Below, in pieces: positions 1 through 6,574 of a DNA stretch of 13,214 nt. Numbering within the stretch: position 1 is the first letter of the stretch; each line of letters starts with the position of its first letter. Origin of the DNA: Chloroflexota bacterium (GTDB lineage: Bacteria; Chloroflexota; Anaerolineae; Caldilineales; Caldilineaceae); assembly GCA_003577005.1 (NCBI GenBank), contig QEUW01000207.1:1-13214 (forward strand). The letters run 5' to 3'. Below the pieces are notes generated by a model. It ran no database searches. It was given only the letters and a program-made list of their open reading frames with translations, and was not told the origin of the DNA. A program made the position numbers and the translations under genes.

Positions 1-62
1 ATGAGTTGGCCGGCGCGGGTCAGATCCGCAGTCGGTTGCGCGTGATGGTTCGTTCTACTCAT
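1..62 (-). CDS. N-terminal fragment of an unidentified leftward gene
   Basis: An ATG at 60-62 on the minus strand opens a frame of 20 codons with no stop before the window edge. It begins MSRTNHHAQPTADLTRAG. A GAGGAG ribosome-binding-like sequence lies 13 bases upstream of the ATG, slightly farther than ideal. The visible residues are polar and show no signal peptide or recognisable domain, so no function can be given. The two MITE-like elements at 113-386 separate it from the acyltransferase gene, which points the same way. It could also be a chance frame, since only 62 bases are visible. Confidence 0.4.
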   Translation of the reverse strand, partial: MSRTNHHAQPTADLTRAGQL

Positions 63-112
63 AGCTACAAAATCGCTCCTCGCTTGGTGGACACAGGAAC
101 CCAGCCCCGGCG

Positions 113-250
113 GTTGTTGCGGTAACGCCACAGAATAGCGTGGAGGGGTGACAGAGTGCGACGCACTGGCCAGCGTCACCCCTGTATGACCACTCAGCTT
201 CCGGCCAGTGCGTCGCACTCCACGATTCCCTGTGGCGCTACCGTTGTTGC
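113..250. mobile_element. MITE-like element with 8-bp target duplication
   Basis: The direct repeat GTTGTTGC at 113-120 and 243-250 flanks a 122-bp body (121-242). The body ends are inverted: GGTAACGCCACAG on the left and, read on the other strand, GGTAGCGCCACAG on the right. The inverted match continues inward to an 18-bp perfect pair at 154-171 and 203-220, after an 11-base insertion in the left arm. That insertion contains GGGGTGAC (145-152), which can pair with GTCACCCC (174-181) in the centre. No protein is encoded. A matching duplication plus long terminal inverted repeats is the usual form of a non-autonomous transposon. An 8-bp duplication occurs in several IS families, so no parent is assigned. 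The structure could also act as a hairpin at the 3' side of the acyltransferase gene. Confidence 0.65.
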
Positions 251-266
251 ATCGGTTGAAGCTTAT

Positions 267-386
267 TTAGAAACTGTATGAAAAGTGGCTGCCAGAAAGG
301 TGCGTTACACCTGTGGCGACGGGCAACCCTGAAGTGCATCGCACTCTTCGAGTGCAACGCACCGAACCTTTTCAGGCAGTTTCTTA
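267..386. mobile_element. MITE-like element with TTA target duplication
   Basis: TTA at 267-269 and 384-386 flanks a 114-bp body (270-383). The left end reads GAAACTGTATGAAAAG and the right end, on the other strand, GAAACTGCCTGAAAAG, so 14 of 16 bases match. A second inverted pair, GGTGCGTT (299-306) with AACGCACC (356-363), lies further in. The body also carries the hairpin repeat at 333-363 and no protein gene. A 3-bp TNA duplication is typical of the IS1031 group of the IS5 family, so that group is a possible parent; this is inference. The right-hand TTA is also the TAA stop codon of the leftward acyltransferase gene, so the element sits exactly at that gene's end. Confidence 0.6.
333..363. 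repeat. 31-nt palindromic hairpin repeat, copy 1
   Basis: The inner stem is GCACTC / GAGTGC around a TTC loop, then a 3-nt internal loop (ATC / AAC), then an outer stem GTGC / GCAC. It matches the repeat at 3583-3613 in 28 of 31 positions. Two of the three differences form a compensating pair (T-A here, C-G there) within the inner stem. It lies inside the TTA-flanked element. It resembles a REP-type dispersed palindrome. Confidence 0.6.
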
Positions 387-1007
387 GAAATGCTCAGACG
401 ACACTGGGGCCCGTTTTCCAGGTTCAGACATTTCGAGCACCTTTGTACAATGTTTTAAGAGCGGCGAACGCACCTTACGAAGGTAGGCTTGATCACGAAG
501 ATCAATGACCATGACAACCCCTTCACCTTGCTCCGGAAATCTGTAACGCACGCTTCGGTAGGTTCTGAAGCCCAATCGTTCATAGAGCGGCGCCATCGAT
601 TGATCGCAATCGGCGAAACCATAGCAGATGCCATCCCTCAATGCCTGTACGTACGTGGCTGCGCACAGGCGGAACGCCAGAGTGGCGCCGCGATAGGCCG
701 GGGTCACGATCAGTTTTGTCGTAAGCGCCGCGTTCGGGAAGCGCCGCGGATTGACCCCATAGAGCTCAAAGTGTTCTTCGAGATGGGATTGACTCGCATA
801 ATTTGTCCGAACGGTGCCGACGACTTGGTTGTCCGCAAAGGCGCCGTAAACAAATCCATTTTCATCAAGCGGCTCGCAGATGGTCTTGCGGACGTGATCG
901 ACATACTTTTGGGCGTACCGTTTCTCCACAATATAGACGTCGTAGCGAACGCGGTATATAGCTTCTCTTGTTGGAGACGATTTTGGGACCTGCATTATCT
1001 CGACCAC
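384..1007 (-). CDS. GNAT-fold N-acyltransferase, FeeM / autoinducer-synthase-like
   Basis: This 207-residue protein has no signal peptide and is expected in the cytoplasm. The N-terminal pattern with YRVRYDVYIVEKRY (residues 18-31), then a conserved Asp (D37) and PLDE (46-49), is that of the N-acyl amino acid synthase / acyl-homoserine-lactone-synthase-like branch of the GNAT superfamily. VVGTVRTN (62-69) is the central strand. LIVTPAYRGATLAFRL (99-114) is the acyl-carrier or CoA pyrophosphate-binding turn, and YERLGFRTY (142-150) is the usual GNAT C-terminal motif. Family members move an acyl chain to an amine, often of an amino acid; the actual substrates cannot be read here. The GTG start at 1005-1007 is preceded 8 bases upstream by AGGAAGGAG, which fixes it. 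The stop codon coincides with the target duplication of the adjacent MITE-like element. A promoter at 1458-1486 points toward the gene but lies about 450 bases upstream. Fold assignment is firm; the FeeM-like label is moderate. Confidence 0.8.
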   Translation of the reverse strand: MVEIMQVPKSSPTREAIYRVRYDVYIVEKRYAQKYVDHVRKTICEPLDENGFVYGAFADNQVVGTVRTNYASQSHLEEHFELYGVNPRRFPNAALTTKLIVTPAYRGATLAFRLCAATYVQALRDGICYGFADCDQSMAPLYERLGFRTYRSVRYRFPEQGEGVVMVIDLRDQAYLRKVRSPLLKHCTKVLEMSEPGKRAPVSSEHF

Positions 1008-1207
1008 TGGCTGAACTCCTTCCTGATTAGTGGCTAGAATGTGATTTAAAACCCCTCCATCAGCCCGGCAAGCAAGGGGGCAACAGCCTCATCCTTACTG
1101 AGTAGTACGACAAAACTAATAGTGCGCAGAAGATTGCCCGCTGCAAAAGATCATCCGTGGACTTTTACTGTCGGGTCTCTCCGGAGCACAAATTCATAGA
1201 GGGTCTT

Positions 1208-1405
1208 TTACTGTTTTGGAAATAGCTCAATCGCCGTTACGAAAGCTTCAAGGGGAATGTGAACAAGCTCACTATGTTTCATGCGGTCTATCCGGCTACG
1301 GGGCGCGATGAAGGACGATGATTGTCGTCTGGAGAAGAACGGAGCAGATAGGATATACAAACCGCACAGTGACATCGACAGCGCGTCGACGAGGAAGGAA
1401 TACAT
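1208..1405 (-). CDS. Doubtful small ORF, 65 codons
   Basis: The frame starts at an ATG 46 bases downstream of the predicted start point of the leftward promoter at 1458-1486. It encodes a mostly non-polar N-terminal half (MYSFLVDALSMSLCGLYILS) and a mixed C-terminal half ending in ELFPKQ. There is no clear ribosome-binding site, only GAAAAG about 4 bases upstream. No family is recognised. The transposon-end-like sequence at 1409-1427 lies directly before the start, so it could be part of a decayed element. It is listed only because of the promoter position. Confidence 0.18.
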   Translation of the reverse strand: MYSFLVDALSMSLCGLYILSAPFFSRRQSSSFIAPRSRIDRMKHSELVHIPLEAFVTAIELFPKQ

Positions 1406-1408
1406 AGA

Positions 1409-1427
1409 CTTTTCAAACAGTTTCTTA
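1409..1427. repeat. Solo transposon-end-like sequence
   Basis: CTTTTCAAACAGTTTC followed by TTA matches the right end of the element at 267-386 (CTTTTCAGGCAGTTTC then TTA) in 14 of 16 bases, including the adjoining TTA. No good partner end is seen. The closest is a weak match, ACTGTTTTGGAAA, near 1209-1221. It may be the remnant of a second element of the same family. Confidence 0.45.
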
Positions 1428-1457
1428 AATAAACCTTAATTCGACTGGTTGATTGTT

Positions 1458-1486
1458 ACTATAGCCGTAAGGCAGGGGTTTGACAA
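1458..1486 (-). promoter_or_regulatory. Sigma-70 promoter, leftward
   Basis: On the minus strand, TTGTCA (1481-1486) and TATAGT (1458-1463) are separated by exactly 17 bases. Each box matches the consensus in 5 of 6 positions. The start point would be near 1451, reading toward the doubtful small ORF and the acyltransferase gene. It is the best leftward promoter between 1008 and 1592. Confidence 0.5.
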
Positions 1487-1592
1487 TGAGGCGATTACAC
1501 GATCTTTCGCCGACAGCCATCCGACAAATTTCGTAGGCGCCTAGTCTTTATGACTTATAGCAGACTGGCAAGCCTGCCTTGCTGGCGCCCTT

Positions 1593-1642
1593 ACAACAAA
1601 AAGGCGCTTCTATCCGCCGTCACGGTGGCGAATAGAAGCGCC
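1593..1642 (-). terminator. Intrinsic terminator of the family-5 importer operon
   Basis: Arms at 1603-1618 and 1627-1642 pair with 15 of 16 bases (GGCGCTTCTAT... with ...ATAGAAGCGCC) around a short loop. On the minus strand the hairpin is followed by TTTTTGTTG. It lies about 50 bases beyond the stop codon of the binding-protein gene, so it ends that leftward transcript. The opposite strand has no comparable T run, so it is probably one-directional. Confidence 0.85.
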
Positions 1643-1694
1643 CTAAATGTTGGACAAAACAGGCCCAACCGGTCGCTGTCTGCAGTGGTAGGCT

Positions 1695-3539
1695 CTAACA
1701 GGCGCCGGTCGGTTCGAGCTTGAGGATCGCCAGGAGGAATGCTCCCCACAGGTCATACGGCGCGATGTACGGGTCATCGGCGCTTGGCCAGCCTGTCCAG
1801 CAACGGGCGTTGTAGGTCCAGACATGGCGCTCTTCGGCAATGACCACTTCCGGCATGTCGCGCAGCCAGATATCGACCGCCTGGCGGAAGAGCTCGATAT
1901 ACTGCGGGTCGTCAGGCGACGGCTGCATGGCCTCCATTTGTTCGAGGATGGCGTCGTACTCCGGGTTTTCGTACCGGGTGTTGGCCCAGCGGTATTTGGT
2001 CGGTTCGCCAATGGGGGCCGAGAAGCGGCTCGTAAAGTGGCTAAAGGTTGGGTACGGTTCCTGCGATGCGCCGCAATGGGGGTCGATCCAGATCAGCTCC
2101 GAACCGTTTTGGATACCTGTCACCGTCTGGCCGGTTTCGTCGTGGCGGGCGATGGCGTCAAAGCCAGCCTCGACCAGTTGCTGGGCGACCGTCGGTCCAA
2201 GCGGTCGCGTGCCGCCGCGTGTGGTGATGGTGAGGACGATGCGCTGGCCATCGGCGTCGATCCAATACCCTTCGCTGTCTTTGGTGTACCCTGCACCGGT
2301 CATCAATTCGTTGACCTTGTTGAGGTCCGGGTTATCCGGCTGATATTTGTCGATGATATCCTGCACCTGGTCTTGGTAGCGCAGCACGCCCCCAAAGCTG
2401 GAGAGTGGCAGCACCATCGGTTCGGTGCTGTTCTCATAGGCCAGCGTCACGAGCTTCTGGCGGTCCAGCGCATGGTTGATTGCCCAACGGACATCGCGGT
2501 TGTCAAAGGGTGGAATGGCGTTGTTGAGCCCCAGGATATAGGTGCAGGCGTCAGCCGTACCCCAGGTGGGACCTTCCTTGTTCCACGAGACCAGGTCGGG
2601 GTTGCGTTCGCGCGCCGCCTCGAAGTCGCCCTTTTGGAGCGCGCCGCCAAAATCCACCTCACTCTGGGCAAAGAGGCGGGCGATGCCGGCGGCGTCGCCA
2701 CCGGCGATGCGGATCAGCCGCTCGACCTGCGGCAGTTCGGCAAAGCCAGTCTTGGCCGCCCACCAATCGTCGCGGCGGTCGAAGACGTGTTGCTGCTCGG
2801 TAGCCCGCACCAGGCGGAAAGGCCCAGTGCCCACCGGCCAGTTCTGCGCCAGGTCGTAATTGTTGAAGGTTTCCGGGTCCTTGTCCTCCCAGATGTGCTT
2901 GGGGAGGATCGCCAGGTTGATCTCCGAGTTCTCGGCCAGGAACTGGAAGACCCAGCGCGGGTTGGGCTTGTTGAGGAGAATCCTGACCGTCAACTCATCG
3001 ACCACCTCCACATCCTTCAGCCACTCTTGCATCTGCGATGAGAAGACCAGGGTGGGGTTGTCGCGCACAGTCTCAAGCGTGTACTCGATGTCGGTGGCCG
3101 TAAACGGTGTACCGTCACTCCACTCCACGCCCTCACGCAAGCTCACTGTGATCTCGGTAAAGTCGTCGTTGTATTCGTACCCCGTGGCCAACCAGGGCAT
3201 GATCTCGCCGTCGTTATGGTTGTAGTAGAAGAGAAACTCGTAGATCGTCTTGTTGAGTGTATCGCGCACACGGCCCAGACCACCCAACGCGTAGGGGTTC
3301 ATCTGCTCGAAGTCCGCAATCGTGGTTTGACCCCGCACCAGGATCAACGTCCGATCGCGCGGGATAGCGCGCGCCGCCGACTCGGCTGCCGACAGGCTGG
3401 CGCCGGATGCTGCCTCGCCCCCACCCGCCGCCCCATCCGGCGCGGCGGGTGCAGCCGGGGTGCAGGCCAGCACCATTGTCAGCACCAATGCACAGACTAC
3501 ACCGGTTGCCACTCTTTTGTACCACTTGATCCAGTTCAT
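1695..3539 (-). CDS. Family-5 ABC importer binding lipoprotein (oligopeptide/oligosaccharide type)
   Basis: This 614-residue protein is the extracytoplasmic receptor that captures the substrate and hands it to the two permeases. The N-terminus has Lys/Arg residues, a hydrophobic run and a lipobox VLAC with lipidated Cys26. An Ala/Gly/Pro-rich tether to about residue 50 follows. GEIMPWLATGYEYNDD and SLREGVEWSDGTPFTATDI are the classic SBP_bac_5 signatures. A long mixed domain ends with a GWPSADDPY ... DLWG segment. The start is the ATG at 3537-3539, preceded by GGAGG at 6-base spacing. A longer in-frame extension to 4013 is only overlap with the permease gene and is rejected. The gene is last in its operon, which is unusual, and a hairpin repeat lies just upstream. 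C-terminal 'GWPs-DPY' segments are seen in family-5 proteins that bind sugars, so a glycan ligand is possible; I cannot decide from sequence alone. Confidence 0.9.
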   Translation of the reverse strand: MNWIKWYKRVATGVVCALVLTMVLACTPAAPAAPDGAAGGGEAASGASLSAAESAARAIPRDRTLILVRGQTTIADFEQMNPYALGGLGRVRDTLNKTIYEFLFYYNHNDGEIMPWLATGYEYNDDFTEITVSLREGVEWSDGTPFTATDIEYTLETVRDNPTLVFSSQMQEWLKDVEVVDELTVRILLNKPNPRWVFQFLAENSEINLAILPKHIWEDKDPETFNNYDLAQNWPVGTGPFRLVRATEQQHVFDRRDDWWAAKTGFAELPQVERLIRIAGGDAAGIARLFAQSEVDFGGALQKGDFEAARERNPDLVSWNKEGPTWGTADACTYILGLNNAIPPFDNRDVRWAINHALDRQKLVTLAYENSTEPMVLPLSSFGGVLRYQDQVQDIIDKYQPDNPDLNKVNELMTGAGYTKDSEGYWIDADGQRIVLTITTRGGTRPLGPTVAQQLVEAGFDAIARHDETGQTVTGIQNGSELIWIDPHCGASQEPYPTFSHFTSRFSAPIGEPTKYRWANTRYENPEYDAILEQMEAMQPSPDDPQYIELFRQAVDIWLRDMPEVVIAEERHVWTYNARCWTGWPSADDPYIAPYDLWGAFLLAILKLEPTGAC

Positions 3540-3582
3540 GCCATTCCTCCTTGAACGTGATGAGTCTGTAATATGAAAACAA

Positions 3583-3613
3583 GGTGCATCGCACCCTTCG
3601 GGTGCAACGCACC
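3583..3613. repeat. 31-nt palindromic hairpin repeat, copy 2
   Basis: Outer stem GGTGC / GCACC, internal loop ATC / AAC, inner stem GCACCC / GGGTGC, loop TTC. It lies in the 77-base gap between the DppC-type permease stop (3617-3619) and the binding-protein start. It is therefore transcribed in the leftward operon mRNA. There is no U run after it, so it is not an intrinsic terminator. Such hairpins can set RNA cleavage points or protect RNA ends and so change the ratio of receptor to permease. It is the sister copy of 333-363. Confidence 0.65.
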
Positions 3614-3616
3614 ATT

Positions 3617-4495
3617 CTAACTCCGTCGCAAACGTGGGTTCGAGATCTGGTCCAGCCCCATGGAGAGCAGAAAGAGCCCCACGAAGATCAATACCAGCAC
3701 CACAATCGGCGGCAGATACCACCACCATAGCCCGCGGAAAACCGCATCGTAGAACTGTGACCAGAAGATCAACATGCCCAACGACGGCAGATGTGACGGC
3801 CCCAAGCCCAGCACCTCCAGACCGATGGCGGCCAGAATAGCCGAAGAGACCGACAAGACAAGCGTCGCCGCAATGTAGGGGATCAAATTGGGCAGAATAT
3901 CGCCAAAGATGATCTCGATATCGTTTTGCCCAGACAGCTTTGCCATCTGGATATACTGCCGCTCGCGCAGCGTCAGCACCTGGGCGCGGATCGCCCGCGT
4001 CGGCGCCATCCACGCCAGCGAAGCAACGATGAGCGCCATCGCCTCGATGCTCAAGACGCGCAGCGACGACGCCACGACGATCAAGATTGCCAGCGCCGGG
4101 ATAGTCAAAAAGACATCGGTGGCTACGCGGATCACCGCATCTACGACGCCCCCCATGTACCCGGCCAGCAAACCCAACACCACACCGACGCTGAGCCCAA
4201 CCAACCCCGCAATCAGCCCAATCTTCAACGTCTGCGGGATACCCAGGATGAGCGTGGCAAAGACATCGCGGCCCTGTACTTCGGTGCCAAGCAGATGCTC
4301 GCGCGAAGGTCGCTGATTGGGCTCCACCGACCCTACATTGGCCAGCGTTGTATCGACAAAAAATGGCCCGATCACCCCGAGCAGTGTCACCAGCAACAGG
4401 ATCGCCACCCCCAACGTCAACGGCAGATTGATCCGCAACCGTCTGCGCCTAGGCGAATCGGTCACGGGCGCAGCCATTGCCGTCTGTACGCTCAT
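3617..4495 (-). CDS. ABC importer permease, DppC/OppC type
   Basis: This 292-residue inner-membrane subunit pairs with the DppB-type permease to form the channel. A positively charged tail (RRRRLR, residues 16-21) precedes the first membrane helix (about 25-46), as in the OppC N-terminal domain. HLLGTEVQGRDVFATLILG (67-85) is the conserved segment between helices 1 and 2 in this subfamily. The EAA loop that docks on the ATPases is near 182-206 (QMAKLSGQNDIEIIF...LPNLIP). The ATG overlaps the stop of the upstream permease by four bases (ATGA), so translation is coupled. GGGAG lies about 6 bases before it. Length is normal for the family. Confidence 0.93.
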   Translation of the reverse strand: MSVQTAMAAPVTDSPRRRRLRINLPLTLGVAILLLVTLLGVIGPFFVDTTLANVGSVEPNQRPSREHLLGTEVQGRDVFATLILGIPQTLKIGLIAGLVGLSVGVVLGLLAGYMGGVVDAVIRVATDVFLTIPALAILIVVASSLRVLSIEAMALIVASLAWMAPTRAIRAQVLTLRERQYIQMAKLSGQNDIEIIFGDILPNLIPYIAATLVLSVSSAILAAIGLEVLGLGPSHLPSLGMLIFWSQFYDAVFRGLWWWYLPPIVVLVLIFVGLFLLSMGLDQISNPRLRRS

Positions 4496-5502
4496 CTCGG
4501 TCTCCCATACGAAACACGCGGGTCAAGCAAAGGATAGACAAAATCCATGATCACCAGCGTGATAGCAATCGACAAGATCAGCAAAAGCAGGATACCCTGC
4601 GTCACAAAATAGTCTTTCCCGATGATCGACTCGTAGAGCGTAAAACCGACACCAGGGTAGCGGAAGATCACCTCGACCAGCACCGCGCCGGAGATCACAT
4701 GCCCTAGCGCCATCGCCAGGTGAGTCGCCTGGGGCAAAAAGGCGTTGCGCATCCCGTACCGAAAGAAGATGCGCCACTTGCTCAATCCCTTTGCCTCGGC
4801 CAGCGTCATGTAGTCTTCCCCCAGGGTCGTTACCATCATCCCGCGCATGCCGAGCGCCCAGAAGGCTACACTGGCCAGCACGATCGAGAGCGCCGGTAGC
4901 GTCGCATGGCGCAAAATATCCATGATGGACGTTAGATTGAAAGCCGGCTCGACAAAGATGCTGTGCCCCCCACCGGTCGGGAAGATCTCCCATGTCAAGG
5001 CAAAGAGAAAGAGCAAGAGCAGCCCCATCAAATAGTAGGGGATCGAGGAAAAGACGATAAAGAGCGGGATGATGGCCCGCGCCGCCGCCGCCGGTGTGGC
5101 TGGCCAGGCCAGCAGCGCACCTGCCAGCGTCCCCACCGCAAAGGCGAGCACCGTGGCGGCGCCCAACATGCCCAGCGTCCAGGGGATAGCGCGGCGCACC
5201 AGGTCCCACGTGCGCGCCGGGTATTTGGCGATGGAATAGCCCAGGTCGCCGCGGAAGAGATCGCCCCAGTAGCTGAGATACTGCTGCCAGATCGGCTTGT
5301 CATAGCCAAACTTCTGTTTGTATGCCTCCACCAACTCGGTAAAGTCGCCGCCAATGGCTGTGCCCTGGCTGGCCATGGCCTCCAGCCGCTGTGTCACCGG
5401 GTCGCCAGGGGCCAGGCGCGGCACCAGAAAATTGACCGTGACCGCCACCACCACCACCAGTACCAGCGTACCAAGTCGCGATGCAATATAGCTCCAACGC
5501 AT
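4492..5502 (-). CDS. ABC importer permease, DppB/OppB type
   Basis: This 336-residue inner-membrane subunit is the partner of the DppC-type permease. The first helix covers residues 10-27. It is followed by the usual extracytoplasmic stretch with LAPGDPV (30-36) and YWGDLFRGDLGYS (78-90), typical of the DppB branch. Further helices occupy about 107-135, 144-170, 200-218, 262-282 and 302-325. The EAA loop is LAEAKGLSKWRIFFRYGMRN (234-253), and DPRVSYG closes the C-terminus, both hallmarks of the family. The start ATG has AGGAG 8 bases upstream; that site overlaps the TAG stop of the preceding ATPase gene, so the two are probably co-translated. Confidence 0.94.
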   Translation of the reverse strand: MRWSYIASRLGTLVLVVVVAVTVNFLVPRLAPGDPVTQRLEAMASQGTAIGGDFTELVEAYKQKFGYDKPIWQQYLSYWGDLFRGDLGYSIAKYPARTWDLVRRAIPWTLGMLGAATVLAFAVGTLAGALLAWPATPAAAARAIIPLFIVFSSIPYYLMGLLLLFLFALTWEIFPTGGGHSIFVEPAFNLTSIMDILRHATLPALSIVLASVAFWALGMRGMMVTTLGEDYMTLAEAKGLSKWRIFFRYGMRNAFLPQATHLAMALGHVISGAVLVEVIFRYPGVGFTLYESIIGKDYFVTQGILLLLILSIAITLVIMDFVYPLLDPRVSYGRPR

Positions 5503-5513
5503 GGGTCGTTCTC

Positions 5514-6545
5514 CTAGACAACGTCAGCCATCGTCCCGCCCAGCGTGCGGATCTCGGCCTCCGCCATCACCGGGCGCTCCTGGTGTAGAAAACAGGCGAC
5601 GCCCTGGCGCTCGTGGACGCGATAGATCGGCACAGCCCGCTCGGTACAGACGGGTAGGCGAGAGGGACAGCGGCTGGCAAATTTGCAGCCTCGCTCGCCC
5701 GCTTCAGTCAGATCATCGGCGGCAACCGGCAGCCCATCTTCACCCCAGCGCCGCTCCGGGTCGGCCAGCGGGATTGACTCGACCAGCAACCGGGTGTAGG
5801 GGTGTTGCGGTTGGCGGATCACCCGCTCCACATCGCCCAGCTCGGTCACCGCACCCTGGTAGAGCACCAGGATACGGTCGCCCACCTGGTAAGCAGTGGT
5901 CAGGTCGTGCGTAATATAGACCAGGGCGATCCCTAACTCCTTGCTCAACTTGAGCAGGCTCTCTAAGATCGTAGCGCGCAACGAAGCATCCACCATCGAG
6001 ACCGGCTCGTCGGCAATGATCACGCGCGGTTTGAGCAAGAGCGCTCGCGCCACAATGATCCGTTGGCGCTGTCCACCGCTCAACTGGTGCGGAAAACGAC
6101 CGAGCGTCTCCTCCGGTCGCAGCCCCACATTCTCCAGTGCTTCCTCGATCAGCTTGCGCCCGGCGCGCTCCGAATCGGCCAGACCAAACTTGCGCACGGG
6201 CATGGTCAACACCCGATCCACCTTGTGGAAGGGATTGTAGACCTCGAACGGGTCTTGAAAGATCGCCTGCACCTCGCGGCGGAAGGTCTTGCGTTCAGCG
6301 CGCGACATCTTCGTCAGGTCTTTGCCGCGATAGAGAATCTGGCCCGACGTGGGTTCGATGATGCCCAGCAACAAACGGGCCAGGGTCGTCTTGCCGCTGC
6401 CGCTCTCGCCGGCGATGACTGTCACCGACGGGCGCTCATCGTCAATGGTCAAGGAAATACGCTCCAGGGCAACCTTGCTGGCCGGGCTAAACAACCCACC
6501 ACCAAACGCCTTGGTTACGTTGCGTGTTTCGAGCAGTGGAGCCAT
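5514..6545 (-). CDS. ABC importer ATPase, DppF/OppF type
   Basis: This 343-residue cytoplasmic ATPase powers the importer together with the other ATPase. Walker A is GESGSGKT (46-53), Q-loop Gln97, signature LSGGQRQ (155-161), Walker B VIIADEP with catalytic Glu180, and H-loop His213. The C-terminal oligo_HPY region carries PQHPYTRLLVESIP (246-259). Four cysteines at 287, 293, 300 and 318 follow, in the same spacing as in the partner ATPase, a pattern known to hold an Fe-S cluster in some Dpp ATPases. The ATG has no recognisable ribosome-binding site: the preceding 25 bases are A/T-rich, and the GACGATR inverted repeat begins 30 bases upstream. The stop is 11 bases before the permease start. 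Confidence 0.93.
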   Translation of the reverse strand: MAPLLETRNVTKAFGGGLFSPASKVALERISLTIDDERPSVTVIAGESGSGKTTLARLLLGIIEPTSGQILYRGKDLTKMSRAERKTFRREVQAIFQDPFEVYNPFHKVDRVLTMPVRKFGLADSERAGRKLIEEALENVGLRPEETLGRFPHQLSGGQRQRIIVARALLLKPRVIIADEPVSMVDASLRATILESLLKLSKELGIALVYITHDLTTAYQVGDRILVLYQGAVTELGDVERVIRQPQHPYTRLLVESIPLADPERRWGEDGLPVAADDLTEAGERGCKFASRCPSRLPVCTERAVPIYRVHERQGVACFLHQERPVMAEAEIRTLGGTMADVV

Positions 6546-6574
6546 TTACTATTTCAATCGAGTGATATTCAGGT

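Larger units (their letters stand above)
1008..1592. other. Gene-poor, A/T-richer intergenic stretch
   Basis: This is the upstream region of the acyltransferase gene and the area beyond the end of the leftward importer operon. I see no convincing protein gene; the 65-codon ORF at 1208-1405 is doubtful. It holds a leftward promoter (1458-1486), a transposon-end-like sequence (1409-1427), and a short direct repeat CTTTTACTGT near 1162 and 1204. A small inverted pair GCAAG / CTTGC lies near 1569-1583. Composition is less GC-rich than the operons to its right, which suits a mobile-element-rich boundary. Confidence 0.5.

Noticed and set aside
278..508. 76-codon plus-strand frame across the TTA-flanked element
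   Set aside because: It runs from the element into the antisense of the acyltransferase, with no ribosome-binding site and no transposase motif.
489..1037. 182-codon plus-strand frame opposite the acyltransferase
   Set aside because: The minus-strand frame shows GNAT motifs and a good ribosome-binding site; this one shows neither.
1824..3041. 405-codon plus-strand frame opposite the binding-protein gene
   Set aside because: It is antisense to a clear family-5 protein, with no recognisable domain or ribosome-binding site. It is a GC-rich codon shadow.
3540..4013. In-frame extension of the family-5 binding protein to 4013
   Set aside because: It runs through the permease gene in another frame and puts 158 non-homologous residues before a perfect lipoprotein signal. 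The ATG at 3537-3539 has GGAGG at good spacing.
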